64,000 bases of DNA from Mycobacteroides salmoniphilum (GCF_004924335.1 NZ_CP024633.1:2666001-2730000); one strand, 5' to 3'; positions 33,154 through 42,124 are shown, counted from the first letter of the stretch. Notes: generated by a model from the letters alone, not told the origin. Made by a program: numbers and translations.

Positions 33154-33261
33154 CGATGTGATGGGCCGACGATCGAACCTCGACATGGCTTCGTCCAAGT
33201 GCTGCAACACAATTCCGAGGCAGGTCAAGTAGATACCCGCGGCTATCCCCTCGAGCAGCAA
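33022..33261 (-). CDS. Small membrane protein
   Basis: 79 residues from TTG 33261, with helices at IAAGIYLTCLGIVL and YLWWGVSALGLVLIAACI and a basic end (RTLRRRRRAAEDR). The open frame extends about 20 codons further upstream with no ATG or GTG. It overlaps the 3' end of the convergent membrane gene by 132 bases, which lowers confidence. Confidence 0.45.
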   Translation of the reverse strand: MLLEGIAAGIYLTCLGIVLQHLDEAMSRFDRRPITSSYLWWGVSALGLVLIAACIRGTIRTLRRRRRAAEDRCVHETCQ

Positions 33262-33324
33262 GACCGCTGTGACGACCTTCTTAATCAGATGCCTCTTCTG
33301 TCGGTGGATGTGGGCGGTCCAGCC

Positions 33325-33603
33325 TTATCCCCCGTGGAAACTGAATGTGCTTGTCGAGCAGCCGACTTCACCGCGATCACGCATGTTCTCGATCAGCAGC
33401 GCGAACAAGACTCCGGTTACCGCCATCGTTCCGAACAGAATCAATGGCGCTGCAATCAAGAACCCGAACCCATCGCCCACACTTGAATCGACAGCACAAG
33501 CACGCCGCATCTCCGACAGCACTCTGGCCACCACAGCCAAACTGAGCAGCCCGAGCGCAACACACGTCAATGCACCGACGAAAACCATCTCAGACTTCGA
33601 CAT
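33325..33603 (-). CDS. Small membrane protein, paralog of 42125-42496
   Basis: 92 residues from MSKSEMVFVGALTCVALGLL. It shares with the other copy the run LGLLSL-V-R-V, the C-x(6)-VGDG motif (ACAVDSSVGDGFGFLIAAP) and VTGVLFAL. Two membrane helices flank a short loop with one cysteine. Such repeated small membrane genes in a toxin-rich island are candidate immunity proteins against membrane-entering effectors (inference). Confidence 0.6.
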   Translation of the reverse strand: MSKSEMVFVGALTCVALGLLSLAVVARVLSEMRRACAVDSSVGDGFGFLIAAPLILFGTMAVTGVLFALLIENMRDRGEVGCSTSTFSFHGG

Positions 33604-33700
33604 CATTTGCCGCGACCCCGCTGCCCAACCGGGTGCGGCCATCAGCCTGATTCATCTCGACACCCTCGACCTAGACCACTGAAAATGCCACATCATCGCA

Positions 33701-34036
33701 TCACCAGCTGTGCCCGTTCCGAACCATCCGCGTAGCCGTGACCAGCCCCAGCCTGGGTTCTGCTTCACGCAGAGCCTTGACCGCATCGACCAAAGAGCCA
33801 CGCCCAGCGACAACCTCAGACACCCGCGCGTCCGTCCACTCAGCTGCCACCTGCTCCTGCACTCGCCGAAGCCAGACCTGGCGGCGCTCATGCCACACCA
33901 AATAGAACGCGCCAAGCACGCACAAACCATGCAAGAAAATGCCAGTCCAGTTCCGCTCAAGCACGGACGGCACACACAAGATCAGCCCCGCGGCAACGAG
34001 AATCCACGGAACGACAAGACTCATACGATTCATCAT
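33701..34036 (-). CDS. Membrane protein with ribosomal L7/L12-like tail
   Basis: 111 residues. Two helices come first (LVVPWILVAAGLILCVPSVL and GIFLHGLCVLGAFYLVW). The cytoplasmic tail ends LVDAVKALREAEPRLGLVTA then TRMVRNG, which resembles the L7/L12 C-terminal fold (KA.R.....GL..A..LV) also seen as a fused module in other small actinobacterial membrane proteins. No function can be assigned. Confidence 0.55.
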   Translation of the reverse strand: MMNRMSLVVPWILVAAGLILCVPSVLERNWTGIFLHGLCVLGAFYLVWHERRQVWLRRVQEQVAAEWTDARVSEVVAGRGSLVDAVKALREAEPRLGLVTATRMVRNGHSW

Positions 34037-34111
34037 CTAGAAAACTCGGGATCCGTTGGGGACGCTCACGAACCCGCGCCGCGGCCGCACTTAATCACCG
34101 AATCGTCTGCC

Positions 34112-34501
34112 CTATCCGCGCGTTTTCAACTCGTCTGCCTTGGCCTCGACGAGGTGTGCCAGCTCTTTGGGGAATCCAGCAAGGAGCCGGCTCATCACCA
34201 GAGCTGATCGGCCGTTTTCGGACTCTGTCCTGGTCGGATCGGCGTTGCTGTCAAGGAGCAGCCTAACCATTGATCCGTCAGGCGAATTCAGGTGACGCTT
34301 CATTACCGCCATCCACAGCGGTGTGTTGCCCCACACGTTGATCGGGTCGACGTTCGCGCCAGCGTCGAGTAGCTCTTTGGCGATTTCGATGTTTCCACGA
34401 TCGGCGGCAATATGTAGCGGCGTCATGTCTTCTGGCCCAGGAAAGTTGATGTCAACGCCTGCGGCAACCTCAGCACGAAAAGCGGCAGCATCGTTGTTCA
34501 T
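34112..34501 (-). CDS. Ankyrin-repeat protein, probable immunity protein
   Basis: 129 residues with about three ankyrin repeats: EDMTPLHIAADRGNIEIAKE-LLDAGANVD, NTPLWMAVMKRH, and LLLDSNADPTR. Short ankyrin proteins are a known immunity class in polymorphic toxin loci, where they bind and block toxin domains. It lies in a continuous leftward array downstream of the NucA/NucB-type toxin gene. Its partner toxin is not identified. Confidence 0.75.
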   Translation of the reverse strand: MNNDAAAFRAEVAAGVDINFPGPEDMTPLHIAADRGNIEIAKELLDAGANVDPINVWGNTPLWMAVMKRHLNSPDGSMVRLLLDSNADPTRTESENGRSALVMSRLLAGFPKELAHLVEAKADELKTRG

Positions 34502-34511
34502 GTTGCGGGTA

Positions 34512-34892
34512 TCAATTCACGCCGAGTTCGCGGCGGTAGGCATCGATGAGTGGCTCAGCGAGCTGTTCACCCTTGGGGGTGAGGTTAAGCCACCAGTGGT
34601 ACTCCCAATCCCGATCCTTGAACTGTCCGATGTAGTCCTTGCGAATTTCTTGGATCGTTCCTTCAAGGTCGCTCGAGGGGACAAAACCGATAGCATCGGA
34701 TGGGACGGTGCCTAACTCGAACAGCCCTTCGCGCACCAACGACCGGGTCATGTCAATCGTCTTTTCCTGCACTTCCGGCAAGGAAGTGCCCGGGGATTCC
34801 TGCTCGACGTACCAATGGCCAGCGAGGAGTTGCACCCAATCACCGACTCCGTCGACGAGTGTCTTCTCTCGGGCTGTGTAGTCCGCGTACAT
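34512..34892 (-). CDS. Immunity-array protein, paralog of the broken gene at 34965
   Basis: 126 residues from MYADYTAREKTLVDGVGDWV; AAAGGG 7 bases upstream favours this ATG. Conserved with its neighbour are VDG-GDWV at the N-terminus, SLVREGLFELGTV, IGFVPSSDLEGTIQEIRKDY and WWLNLTPKGEQLAE. The family is unknown to me. Two copies side by side, one broken, suggest turnover of immunity specificities. Confidence 0.65.
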   Translation of the reverse strand: MYADYTAREKTLVDGVGDWVQLLAGHWYVEQESPGTSLPEVQEKTIDMTRSLVREGLFELGTVPSDAIGFVPSSDLEGTIQEIRKDYIGQFKDRDWEYHWWLNLTPKGEQLAEPLIDAYRRELGVN

Positions 34893-34964
34893 GTTGATGC
34901 CCTTTACCTTTCCGTCTAGCATTCGCTCAGCTCAGCCACCACATCGTCGTCGTAGGCCGTTCGA

Positions 34965-35319
34965 CTACGCTTCAGGCAGAAGAGATTCAGCTACTTGCTT
35001 TCCCTTGTCGGTGAGGTTGAGCCAGGCCACGTAATCCCAGACACCGTTTTCGTCGTAGTGGCCGACGTACTCGGCCCGGATACGGTCTAGTGCTTCATCG
35101 ATGGGAATGCCCCACGGGACGAAGCCGGCGCCGCGTTCTACGGTGCCGACTTGGGTATAGCCCTGCACTCACAAGGTCGGCCACAGTGTTGAGCGACTCG
35201 ACTTGCAGTTCGCCGACCGACGCATCTGGGTTGGCGAGGTAGACCAGCCGATGCACACGGTAGAAATGGACCCAATCATCGAGCCCGTCCATCAGGACGT
35301 CGTTGCGGGCGCTGTTCAT
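34965..35319 (-). pseudogene. Immunity-array gene, frameshifted copy
   Basis: The start MNSARNDVLMDGLDDWVHFY has GGAAGG six bases upstream. Translation follows the neighbour family as far as ADLVSAGLY, then must shift frame to QVGTVERGAGFVPWGIPIDE and WLNLTDKGKQVAESLLPEA. Removing one base from the GGG at 35153-35155 (plus strand) restores a protein aligned end to end with the gene at 34512, so a single +1 indel explains the break. Confidence 0.7.
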
Positions 35320-35350
35320 ATGATGCCTTCCGGGCCTCATTGGGAGACTC

Positions 35351-35671
35351 TCAAGGAAGCAAGGAGCTTGGCGGCGAGAAGCCGAACTTCAGCCCATCGA
35401 TCATCCGACTGCAGCCCTGATACGACCACTGGCCGACATCCGGAGCCTCTGACATCGCGGTCAAAAGACGATCAACGTCGAGCGCACACACACTCTGCTG
35501 ATCATTTAACGAAAGCCGTTCTGGTACATACAAAGAGTCGAACTCAAGCGCCAGTTCATCAGTTCCCACGCCAAGCTTTTGTAGGTAACCGATCTGAATT
35601 TCCGGCGAAGCTGCCATTCGCGCAACAAGCTCCACGAAACCGTTACGCCAGTTGTCGATACCTGACGTCAT
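35351..35671 (-). CDS. Immunity-array protein of unknown family
   Basis: 106 residues: NWRNGFVELVARMAASPEIQ, IGYLQKLGVGTDELALEFDS and LYVPERLSL. The LG..TDELALEFD phrase looks like a conserved immunity-type family, which I cannot name. Cytoplasmic, no membrane helix. It is one of the leftward genes between the nuclease toxin and the membrane-gene region. Confidence 0.65.
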   Translation of the reverse strand: MTSGIDNWRNGFVELVARMAASPEIQIGYLQKLGVGTDELALEFDSLYVPERLSLNDQQSVCALDVDRLLTAMSEAPDVGQWSYQGCSRMIDGLKFGFSPPSSLLP

Positions 35672-35806
35672 CGGATTACCCCTCCTAGATCGCCTTGCGG
35701 ACCAGCAAGAACACGCCGGTCAGGGTCAGAGGCCCATGATGCACACCACGGGGTGCCAACGAATCTGCGTACCCGTGGGGTTCTCTCCGCACCGCCGGGT
35801 CCGCTC

Positions 35807-36493
35807 CTAGGTACTCACCGCTGGTGAAGGATTCCAGTCGATGGGGTACGGGTCGACATCTCCAAGGAGCTCTGCGAACATCTGCATCTCGTGGCAGATT
35901 TCGACCATCGGTATGGGGCGACGGCTCACTTTGTTGATGTCGCGGCCTTCACGTGACCACGCTGGCGCCGACACACCGATCCCAACGTCGACCGGAAGGT
36001 TTTCGATGTCGGTTTGCCAGTTCGCCCAGCGGTAGTCCTGGTAGAACCCGTTGACTTTATCGGTGCATGTCAGTGCCCAGTGCAGAAAGTCGTAGTGCCC
36101 GAATCCACAAGGCTCCCATTTGAGGGTATCGAACGGCCAGTAGTGGACTTCGCCGTTCGCTTCCTTGATGCCGCCATAGTCGGCGGCAAAGAGGCCCCCG
36201 AGTACGTCCATGGCACAGAACATGAACCCTGGGATTGCCATGTTGTTGAGGCTGGGAAAGTTGGGGGTGCCGCCGCCAAAGATCTTGAGCCACCCATGAT
36301 CTGCCAGGATCCCGCCACAGTTGTAGGTGAGGGCGCCAGCTCCAGAGCGGACGGTCACCTGCAACTTCTCCAGCTCCGCTCTACCTTGCTCGTTGGTGAT
36401 CGACAGCGCACGATGAGCCCCGTGATTAAGCCAGGTCTGGATTTCGGGCCAGGCCGGCTCTTCAACGTTCAAGAGCTCATCTAGTGTCTTCAT
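35807..36493 (-). CDS. DUF2625-like immunity-array protein
   Basis: 228 residues from MKTLDELLNVEEPAWPEIQT; GGAGGAAG just upstream fixes this start. The core VTVRSGAGALTYNCGGILAD then HGWLKIFGGG and YWPFDTLKWEPCG-GHYDFLHW fits DUF2625, recalled from memory. Members occur singly in many bacteria and in toxin-immunity arrays. The partner is unknown. Confidence 0.75.
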   Translation of the reverse strand: MKTLDELLNVEEPAWPEIQTWLNHGAHRALSITNEQGRAELEKLQVTVRSGAGALTYNCGGILADHGWLKIFGGGTPNFPSLNNMAIPGFMFCAMDVLGGLFAADYGGIKEANGEVHYWPFDTLKWEPCGFGHYDFLHWALTCTDKVNGFYQDYRWANWQTDIENLPVDVGIGVSAPAWSREGRDINKVSRRPIPMVEICHEMQMFAELLGDVDPYPIDWNPSPAVST

Positions 36494-36564
36494 GCACTTC
36501 CTCCCCGCCAAGACCGCTGCACTGGTTTTTTTCCGGTTACGAATCGCGGCTGGCAGCGCGTCAC

Positions 36565-37248
36565 TTAGACCGGATACCCGATGTTGTCGATGTCGTCGGC
36601 AAGATCGTCGAGGGTTATGTCCGGGTTCAGCGCTCGCACCACCGATTCAGTTAGGGGACGCAGGCCGAAGACGTGTTCGATTGCGGCCGGGTCGGGTTGC
36701 ATCTCGAAGTAGTCGCGGGCGAACTGTTGGTATGGAAGGGAATTGGGGCTCGTCAGGATCTCATTGAGGAACTGATCGGACCCGTCGGGGCTGACACCGC
36801 TGCGGTGATCCGGGTAGGTCACCGGGCCGGTCTGCCAGCTGGTGTCGTGCTGCTGCCGCCATAGGCAGTAGGTCGCTGCGAAGACGCCTTCAAGAGCGAA
36901 GGCCGATTCAGTGAGAAATTCGGCGAATACCTCGGGAAGGCCATCGGTTAACCCTGGCCATTGCGTGGGCGGGTCGGTGCGCCATGGGGACATGGGCGAT
37001 TCGTGCTCGAAGCCGCGGATGAACCCGCCAGCCGGGGCGAACACGATGAAGCTGTCATCACCGGACCCGTTGCGGATCTCCGCCGCCGACGACCCGCCTC
37101 CCCAATCCGGGGTGTACGAATAGCGGCGGCTATCCCACTCCGGGCACAGCACGGCGTCCAGCATTGCCACCGCACGACACCGCTCTTGGAGCGCGGACAG
37201 GTCCGGCAGTTGGGCAGCCACGTCACGAGCACTCATTGGCGTATTCAA
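36565..37248 (-). CDS. Immunity-array protein
   Basis: 227 residues. PDLSALQERCRAVAMLDAVL, CPEWDSRRYSY, NGSGDDSFIVFAPAGGFIRG and FEHESPMSP form a block I recall from many uncharacterised actinobacterial proteins in polymorphic toxin neighbourhoods. The C-terminal PDITLDDLADDIDNIGYPV is acidic. Cytoplasmic. It is 83 bases from the next gene and probably in the same transcription unit. Confidence 0.72.
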   Translation of the reverse strand: MNTPMSARDVAAQLPDLSALQERCRAVAMLDAVLCPEWDSRRYSYTPDWGGGSSAAEIRNGSGDDSFIVFAPAGGFIRGFEHESPMSPWRTDPPTQWPGLTDGLPEVFAEFLTESAFALEGVFAATYCLWRQQHDTSWQTGPVTYPDHRSGVSPDGSDQFLNEILTSPNSLPYQQFARDYFEMQPDPAAIEHVFGLRPLTESVVRALNPDITLDDLADDIDNIGYPV

Positions 37249-37331
37249 ACATCACCGCGGTGATCGTGGGGGCTGGGGCAGATCGCGGTAATTTAGTGCC
37301 GTCCTGTCCTGGAACGATTGGCGCGGTTACC

Positions 37332-37622
37332 CTACTGCGCCAAGGCGATCTGCCGCGGCTCAACGTCCGGGCCACCGGCGCGAATGAGTGCTCTTGTGGG
37401 GCTGGGCGAGAATCGGCGGACGATGGGCTCGATCGCTTTCCAGATTTCGTCGCAGCTGGGTCCATAAAGATAGATAGTGGCGGTGCCGTTGCCGATTTCA
37501 TTACCGTCTACCTCGCCCAGATCGCGAGCGGAAATGACTTCTGCCAGTTGATCTTCTGCATCAAAGATGAATTCCAGTGAAAGCTCGATATCCCATTCGA
37601 TGATCACCGCTTGTTCGGTCAC
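37332..37622 (-). CDS. Small acidic immunity-array protein
   Basis: 96 residues: VIIEWDIELSLEFIFDAEDQ, LAEVISARDLGEVDGNEIGN and TIYLYGPSCDEIWKAIEPIV. The GEVDGNE-G-G...LYGP pattern is widespread in small bacterial proteins, often next to toxins. Its start overlaps the stop of the preceding gene by 4 bases, so they are coupled. Confidence 0.72.
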   Translation of the reverse strand: MTEQAVIIEWDIELSLEFIFDAEDQLAEVISARDLGEVDGNEIGNGTATIYLYGPSCDEIWKAIEPIVRRFSPSPTRALIRAGGPDVEPRQIALAQ

Positions 37623-38062
37623 TTTGGCTGGCCGCTGCCCTCGGGGAGCAGGATGTTGATTTCGTTGGGTCCACTGATGTCGTCAATGGTCGTACGGGTG
37701 AAGATCTTCAATGGCAGCACACCGGCTCGGTTGAGTGGCACGCGATGCATGTCCTCGGGATCATCGAGGATGCCGCCGATGGCCAGTACCGGCTGCGTGA
37801 GGGTCAAGGTGCTGTCGTAGATACGGTCACCCAGGTCCGCCTCATTCTCGCCGGTCAATACCTTGATTTTGACCTCTGCCCCAACGTAGTCGGCGTCATC
37901 AGCAGTCATCGTATAGATGAACAATACGTGTTCGCCTCCGTCAACGGGCGTGACGTCCCGGCTGGCGGTTGCCGGACTCTCAAGCGTCCCGTAGTCCTCG
38001 ACTTTGATCTGGTGACCCATAGGGTAGATCTGAGTGTCGAGCAGAACTGTGTTCTGTGTCAA
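37619..38062 (-). CDS. Immunity-array protein, tandem paralog 2
   Basis: 147 residues. It shares its layout with the next upstream gene: IYPMGHQIKVEDYGT, IYTMTADDADYVGAEVKIKV, LTLTQPVLAIGGILDDPEDM and a closing ISGPNEINILL. The paralog has IYPDGSQIKIEDPGT, YTMSADEAETIE, VTFTQPFLGLGEILHD and ISGPSDVNILI. Tandem duplicated genes directly after a toxin are typical of immunity diversification. Confidence 0.72.
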   Translation of the reverse strand: MTQNTVLLDTQIYPMGHQIKVEDYGTLESPATASRDVTPVDGGEHVLFIYTMTADDADYVGAEVKIKVLTGENEADLGDRIYDSTLTLTQPVLAIGGILDDPEDMHRVPLNRAGVLPLKIFTRTTIDDISGPNEINILLPEGSGQPK

Positions 38063-38104
38063 CGTGTTTCACCAATTCCCGTTAGTACGCTGTTGGGCCT
38101 GAAG

Positions 38105-38563
38105 TCAGCTCAGGTCGTACCGGATCAGGATGTTCACATCACTTGGGCCGCTGATTGGGCGCTCACCATGGTCGGGATATGTCACGGTCTTGATCGCCGT
38201 CTCGGTGAAGATCTGTAGACGAATCGGCCCGGTTCGTTCCAGCGGAACATGATTCAGGCTGTCCTCGTCGTGCAGGATCTCACCCAGACCCAAGAAGGGC
38301 TGGGTGAACGTCACGTTCTGATCGAAGATGAGTTCGCCGAGCCCCTGTGTGTCGGTTCCTTTGTAGACGCGAGCCACCACGTCGCGCTCGATCGTTTCGG
38401 CTTCGTCAGCAGACATCGTGTAGACGGAGACGCTGCTGTCTGACGCGTCGAACGCAGCACCTTCTGTCACTCCGTCAGGGATATCCGATGTGCCAGGGTC
38501 TTCGATCTTGATCTGACTACCGTCCGGATAGATCTCGCCTTCGAAGAGAAGCTCATTTGGCAT
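38105..38563 (-). CDS. Probable cognate immunity protein, tandem paralog 1
   Basis: 152 residues starting MPNELLFEGEIYPDGSQIKI. It begins 3 bases downstream of the stop of the NucA/NucB-type toxin gene, the position normally taken by the cognate immunity gene. No signal peptide or helix, so it would act in the cytoplasm against incoming nuclease. It is the paralog of the gene at 37619. Confidence 0.75.
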   Translation of the reverse strand: MPNELLFEGEIYPDGSQIKIEDPGTSDIPDGVTEGAAFDASDSSVSVYTMSADEAETIERDVVARVYKGTDTQGLGELIFDQNVTFTQPFLGLGEILHDEDSLNHVPLERTGPIRLQIFTETAIKTVTYPDHGERPISGPSDVNILIRYDLS

Positions 38564-38566
38564 GAT

Positions 38567-40699
38567 CTAGTGGCGTCCTGTTCTGGAGCGTTTAGCGCGG
38601 TTGCCCTTGCCGTTGCCCTTGTTGTTCTTCTTGCTGCCGCTGCTCTTGGAATGTGAACCGCTGTCGTGCGAGCTGCCGTTCCCATTATGAGTGCTGGCGG
38701 TGTTCTGAGCGGGTCGCGCGCCTTCCCTGGCGTGGTCACGGGTCTGGTTGGTAGTCGACGTGTTGCGCACGGCTTGGTTGTCGCGCTGCTGGGCTTCCGA
38801 TTCGGGCCGTGCGTGAACAGTTTGGGGCTCGTTGTTGTGCTGCGCCTGCTGTTGGCTCACGCTATTGACCATCCGGGCACCCTGCAAGGCTTTGGAGCGC
38901 TGCGCCTGGGATGCCTGCTCAGCGCGAGCGGCCTGGACCTGGCGCAGATCAGCGGGTGACGATGGGCGCTCCGGGACCCTTGCGGGCGACTGCGGCGCGG
39001 TGGGCGGATTAAGTACGCAGCGTTGGCAGTTCAGCTCGCCCTGGTTGTTGCGGTAGGCGAACTGGTAATTGTCGCCTGGTTTCATCTTGAACCGGGTGTA
39101 GAGGGTGCGGAGTAGGTCGCGTTCCTTGATGCTCTCGTCGGCGGGAAGATGCTTGACATCGGCCTTCCCGTCGCGACTCTCGGCCGAGGACGCGGGCGGT
39201 GATTCGTCCCGGTGCATGCCCGGCTCGGGCTTGGTTCCGCGCATGTTGCCGCGCCGGTTAATCTTGGTCTGCTCGGCGGTCTCTTTGGTCATCACGTCTG
39301 GCGCGGTCTCAGCTTTGTGCTGGTAGTGACCCGCCATGTCCTTCTCGCTGTAGACGGCGGTTGGATGCTCGGTGACGTGCCCGCAGTTCATGCCCGTGCA
39401 AGCTGGGTGCACCTCCGGGACGTACTTGCCCGGTGGCGCGTTGGGGACCTTGGGAACCTCAGGCGCCTTACCTGCATCACCAACCTCCCTAGCGAGTTGT
39501 GTTGGTGTGGGGGCATTTTCGGGGGTGACCCGAGTGATGGTGGAGGATTCCGCGGCGATGTCGTCGGCTTTCTTGACGCCTTGTTCGAGGGCGTTCTCGG
39601 CGACGTTTTCGACGGTCTTTTTGGTCAGTCCTTGTGGGGTGACGGCAGCAAGGATTTGCATCCCGGCCGAGAAGTTTTGCAAGCCCTTGTTGTTGGGGTC
39701 CGTCGCGGCGACGGCTTCGGTACCGACCGAGGCCACGTTCAGGGTGAGAGAGACCCTGGCGAGCACTCCAGCGCCAGCAGCGGACCCGACGCCGGTGGCC
39801 ATCAACGCGGTGCTGCCGACCAGCATCGCCGACTCCAGCGGGTGCTGACGAACCTGATTCCCGACCGCTTCGGCTTGCATGTGCTGCCCGTCGGCCAGGG
39901 GCTCGAATGCCTTGCCGATGGCCTCCCCGGCTTTCATGAAGCCGTGGCCGATCGAATCGAGGGTGTGGTCGACATCGGTCCAGCCGTACTGGGAGTAGTC
40001 GCCGCCTACGGCTAGTGGCGGATCGACGTAGACGGGCCAGGTGGTGGATTCGGTGGGTGAGATGACTTCGGAGACTTGGTACAGCTGGGGGGCAACCTGT
40101 TTGGCCACATACGCCGAGTACACGATGTTCCCGTTGGCGTCACGGGCCTCGGCCGGCGACATCACACCCAGGGTTTCTGCCAGTGCGGTGGCCCGGTTCA
40201 GCGTGAGGTGCCCGCTGGAGTGCATCAGCATCACCGTGTCGGCGGGAGTGCTCACCAACGTAGTCACCGACCGCACACCGTCCGCGCTGTTGATGCGGGC
40301 CACGGTGCGGTAGCCGTCGCGGGTGTTCTCGGCCAGCAGATCGAACCCGGCGCCGGCATCCGGGTACACCATCTGCCCGGCCCTAGTGGTCTGTCCAGCG
40401 CCGAGCTGCGTGGGAAGTGTCATCTCCACAGGACCGGCGGGGCTCTGGGACACCAGACCGGCAGCTGGGTTCACCGGCAAGCCCGCGGCCCGCTCTGTAC
40501 TGGTCAGAGATGTGTCGAGTCCGGCCACTGACTCAGTGAAGGCTGCGGTGGCAGCCTGACCGAACGTCTCGGCTGCGGAAACTGTCGGTGCACACTGCGA
40601 TGAGTTCAGCAATGAGAGCGGTAGCAGGACCGCAGCCAACAGCGCTGCAGCTTTTACCGCGACAGGCAACACTCTTGGCGCTCTGTCCAGGAAACTCAT
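38567..40699 (-). CDS. Secreted polymorphic toxin with NucA/NucB-like nuclease domain
   Basis: 710 residues from MSFLDRAPRVLPVAVKAAAL; AAGGGGTGG precedes the ATG. A signal peptide occupies about residues 1-44. A beta-rich region follows, then a hydrophobic stretch (residues ~288-330, VGSTALMATGVGSAAGAGVL). Residues ~430-555 resemble NucA/NucB deoxyribonucleases: CTGMNCGHV, INRRGNMRGTKPEPGMHRDE, SPPASS, KADVKHLPADES, and a later CQRC pair. Unusually, another 150 residues follow: Gln-rich, then Ser/Asn/Gly/Lys-rich and strongly basic. It is followed at once by two paralogous immunity-like genes. Confidence 0.75.
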   Translation of the reverse strand: MSFLDRAPRVLPVAVKAAALLAAVLLPLSLLNSSQCAPTVSAAETFGQAATAAFTESVAGLDTSLTSTERAAGLPVNPAAGLVSQSPAGPVEMTLPTQLGAGQTTRAGQMVYPDAGAGFDLLAENTRDGYRTVARINSADGVRSVTTLVSTPADTVMLMHSSGHLTLNRATALAETLGVMSPAEARDANGNIVYSAYVAKQVAPQLYQVSEVISPTESTTWPVYVDPPLAVGGDYSQYGWTDVDHTLDSIGHGFMKAGEAIGKAFEPLADGQHMQAEAVGNQVRQHPLESAMLVGSTALMATGVGSAAGAGVLARVSLTLNVASVGTEAVAATDPNNKGLQNFSAGMQILAAVTPQGLTKKTVENVAENALEQGVKKADDIAAESSTITRVTPENAPTPTQLAREVGDAGKAPEVPKVPNAPPGKYVPEVHPACTGMNCGHVTEHPTAVYSEKDMAGHYQHKAETAPDVMTKETAEQTKINRRGNMRGTKPEPGMHRDESPPASSAESRDGKADVKHLPADESIKERDLLRTLYTRFKMKPGDNYQFAYRNNQGELNCQRCVLNPPTAPQSPARVPERPSSPADLRQVQAARAEQASQAQRSKALQGARMVNSVSQQQAQHNNEPQTVHARPESEAQQRDNQAVRNTSTTNQTRDHAREGARPAQNTASTHNGNGSSHDSGSHSKSSGSKKNNKGNGKGNRAKRSRTGRH

Positions 40700-41029
40700 T
40701 TCCACCCCTTCTTGAGGACCAGTGGACGGTATACGACTACACGACCACACTGACACGAGCTTGCCTCTACTCTGATTAGGAGAGTGACTTGCCCGGCCGG
40801 TCCGACTCATAGCAAAGTATGCTACATCAGATAGATCAAACTAAATAGCCACGTTAAATGGGTTAATGCTGAATGACGCGACATGACACTAGATAACTCA
40901 TTCGACTCACCGACGCTTTGGTCAGCGACGAACGATAAGTTCGCCCTAACAATCCGAGGTCAGGCCACTCGGCTCCGTAGGGTCAAGACCGACAGGAAAC
41001 CTTTCGGCAACCTGACGGCAAACCAATAG
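40700..41029. other. Promoter-bearing gap upstream of the nuclease toxin
   Basis: An AT-rich stretch (about 40790-40900) lies 100-200 bases upstream of the toxin start and is the likely promoter region. I see no convincing gene and no copy of the promoter found at 23489 and 27910. Confidence 0.4.
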
Positions 41030-41375
41030 CTAGGCGGGCCTGTTGCGCTGACGCCGCCGATGGATGGGTTTCTCGTTAAGTTTTTCCATCACATCGTCGT
41101 AGGCGTAGAGCTTCCTGCAGCCCGGAGTCCAGGTCTGGTTGCGCTGCCCGTCGGCATGTAGGTAGGACCGTGGCGCGACACGGCCCAGCACCTTGTAAAA
41201 GGTCGCCGACGCCGGAGCCTCACCCCCCCAGCTTCATCATCCGCAGCACGTCCGCGCCCGTCATCGGCTGATCGCGCGCACGGGCCCGCATGTCCTCACG
41301 GAGCTCGTTGACGTCGTATGCCCTCCGACACCGCGGGCAGGCCACGACGCCGCCCTTCTCGGCATACAACTTCAC
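41030..41375 (-). pseudogene. Zinc-ribbon / helix-turn-helix protein, frameshifted in a G tract
   Basis: From GTG 41375 the minus strand gives VKLYAEKGGVVACPRCRRAY, then DVNELREDMRARARDQPMTG and ADVLRMMKLGG, where a run of seven G (41223-41229) throws it into a TGA. In the next frame it continues EAPASATFYKVLGRVAPRSY and GCRKLYAYDDVMEKLNEKPI to the stop. Six G would restore one protein of about 115 residues. The CPRC pair and ADVLRMM...Y.V..R helix-turn-helix are like small phage DNA-binding proteins. Slippage, assembly error or true decay are all possible. Confidence 0.6.
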
Positions 41376-41577
41376 GCCGTACGTCAGCGGGACACACCCT
41401 CGTCACTACTCGCCCTCAAGCTCGGGGCACTCGCCGCATAGCCGCAGCTGTACGGCGACGGTACTGGCGGAGGCGCGTCACAATCCCCGTCGAATAGCTG
41501 CGGCCGCGAAGTGGATACCTCAAGGTGATGTACTCGGGAGATCCGGCGATCCAATAGTTGTCGCTGCCTGGCTGCCT

Positions 41578-41853
41578 TCAACGACGGTCGAAAGATTCTC
41601 CGCGCGGCCTTGAGGGTAAGAAGCCGAAGAGGATCGGGATCAGGGAGCCTATGTAGGGCACGAGAGCTAGCAGGACTAGCCATCCTGAATGGTCGGCGTC
41701 GTGGAGCCTGCGGACTGTCAGTGCCCATCCTGGGGCCGCCCATATCAGAACTAATCCTATGAGCACTGTCACCAACGCTTGCTTGAGCATGGTGTCTGTG
41801 CCGAGGGCTACTCCAGATACAAGAAGGCCAGCGGCCAGGGTTTGCATCAGCAT
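41578..41853 (-). CDS. DUF805-like membrane protein
   Basis: 91 residues. The helix and loop VRRLHDADHSGWLVLLALVP then YIGSLIPILFGFLP carry the RRLHD-x-x-SGW...PYIG pattern of DUF805, an inner-membrane family. Typical members are longer at the N-terminus, so this copy may be a short form. No function is known. Confidence 0.65.
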   Translation of the reverse strand: MLMQTLAAGLLVSGVALGTDTMLKQALVTVLIGLVLIWAAPGWALTVRRLHDADHSGWLVLLALVPYIGSLIPILFGFLPSRPRGESFDRR

Positions 41854-42124
41854 GACCCATCAGTACTCGCTGCGCGATGCGCGACCCGAGAATCGGAAGT
41901 AACTGCGGAAGAATCGCGTTATCGCTTGGCTAAAGGTTGCCCCGTACAAGGGGAGCGTCAGATCGCGCGGATCGGTCGCGCCGAGAGGCTTGGAAACGTT
42001 GTGGCGGTTCGCCTCTGGCGGGAATGGTTCGGTGCGCATTACAGATGTCCTCTGCTGGGGTTAATTGGGTTCGGGTGGATGCGGTTTCATCAAAGCGCGG
42101 CCCTCGTAGGGAGTCGATGCTCTG

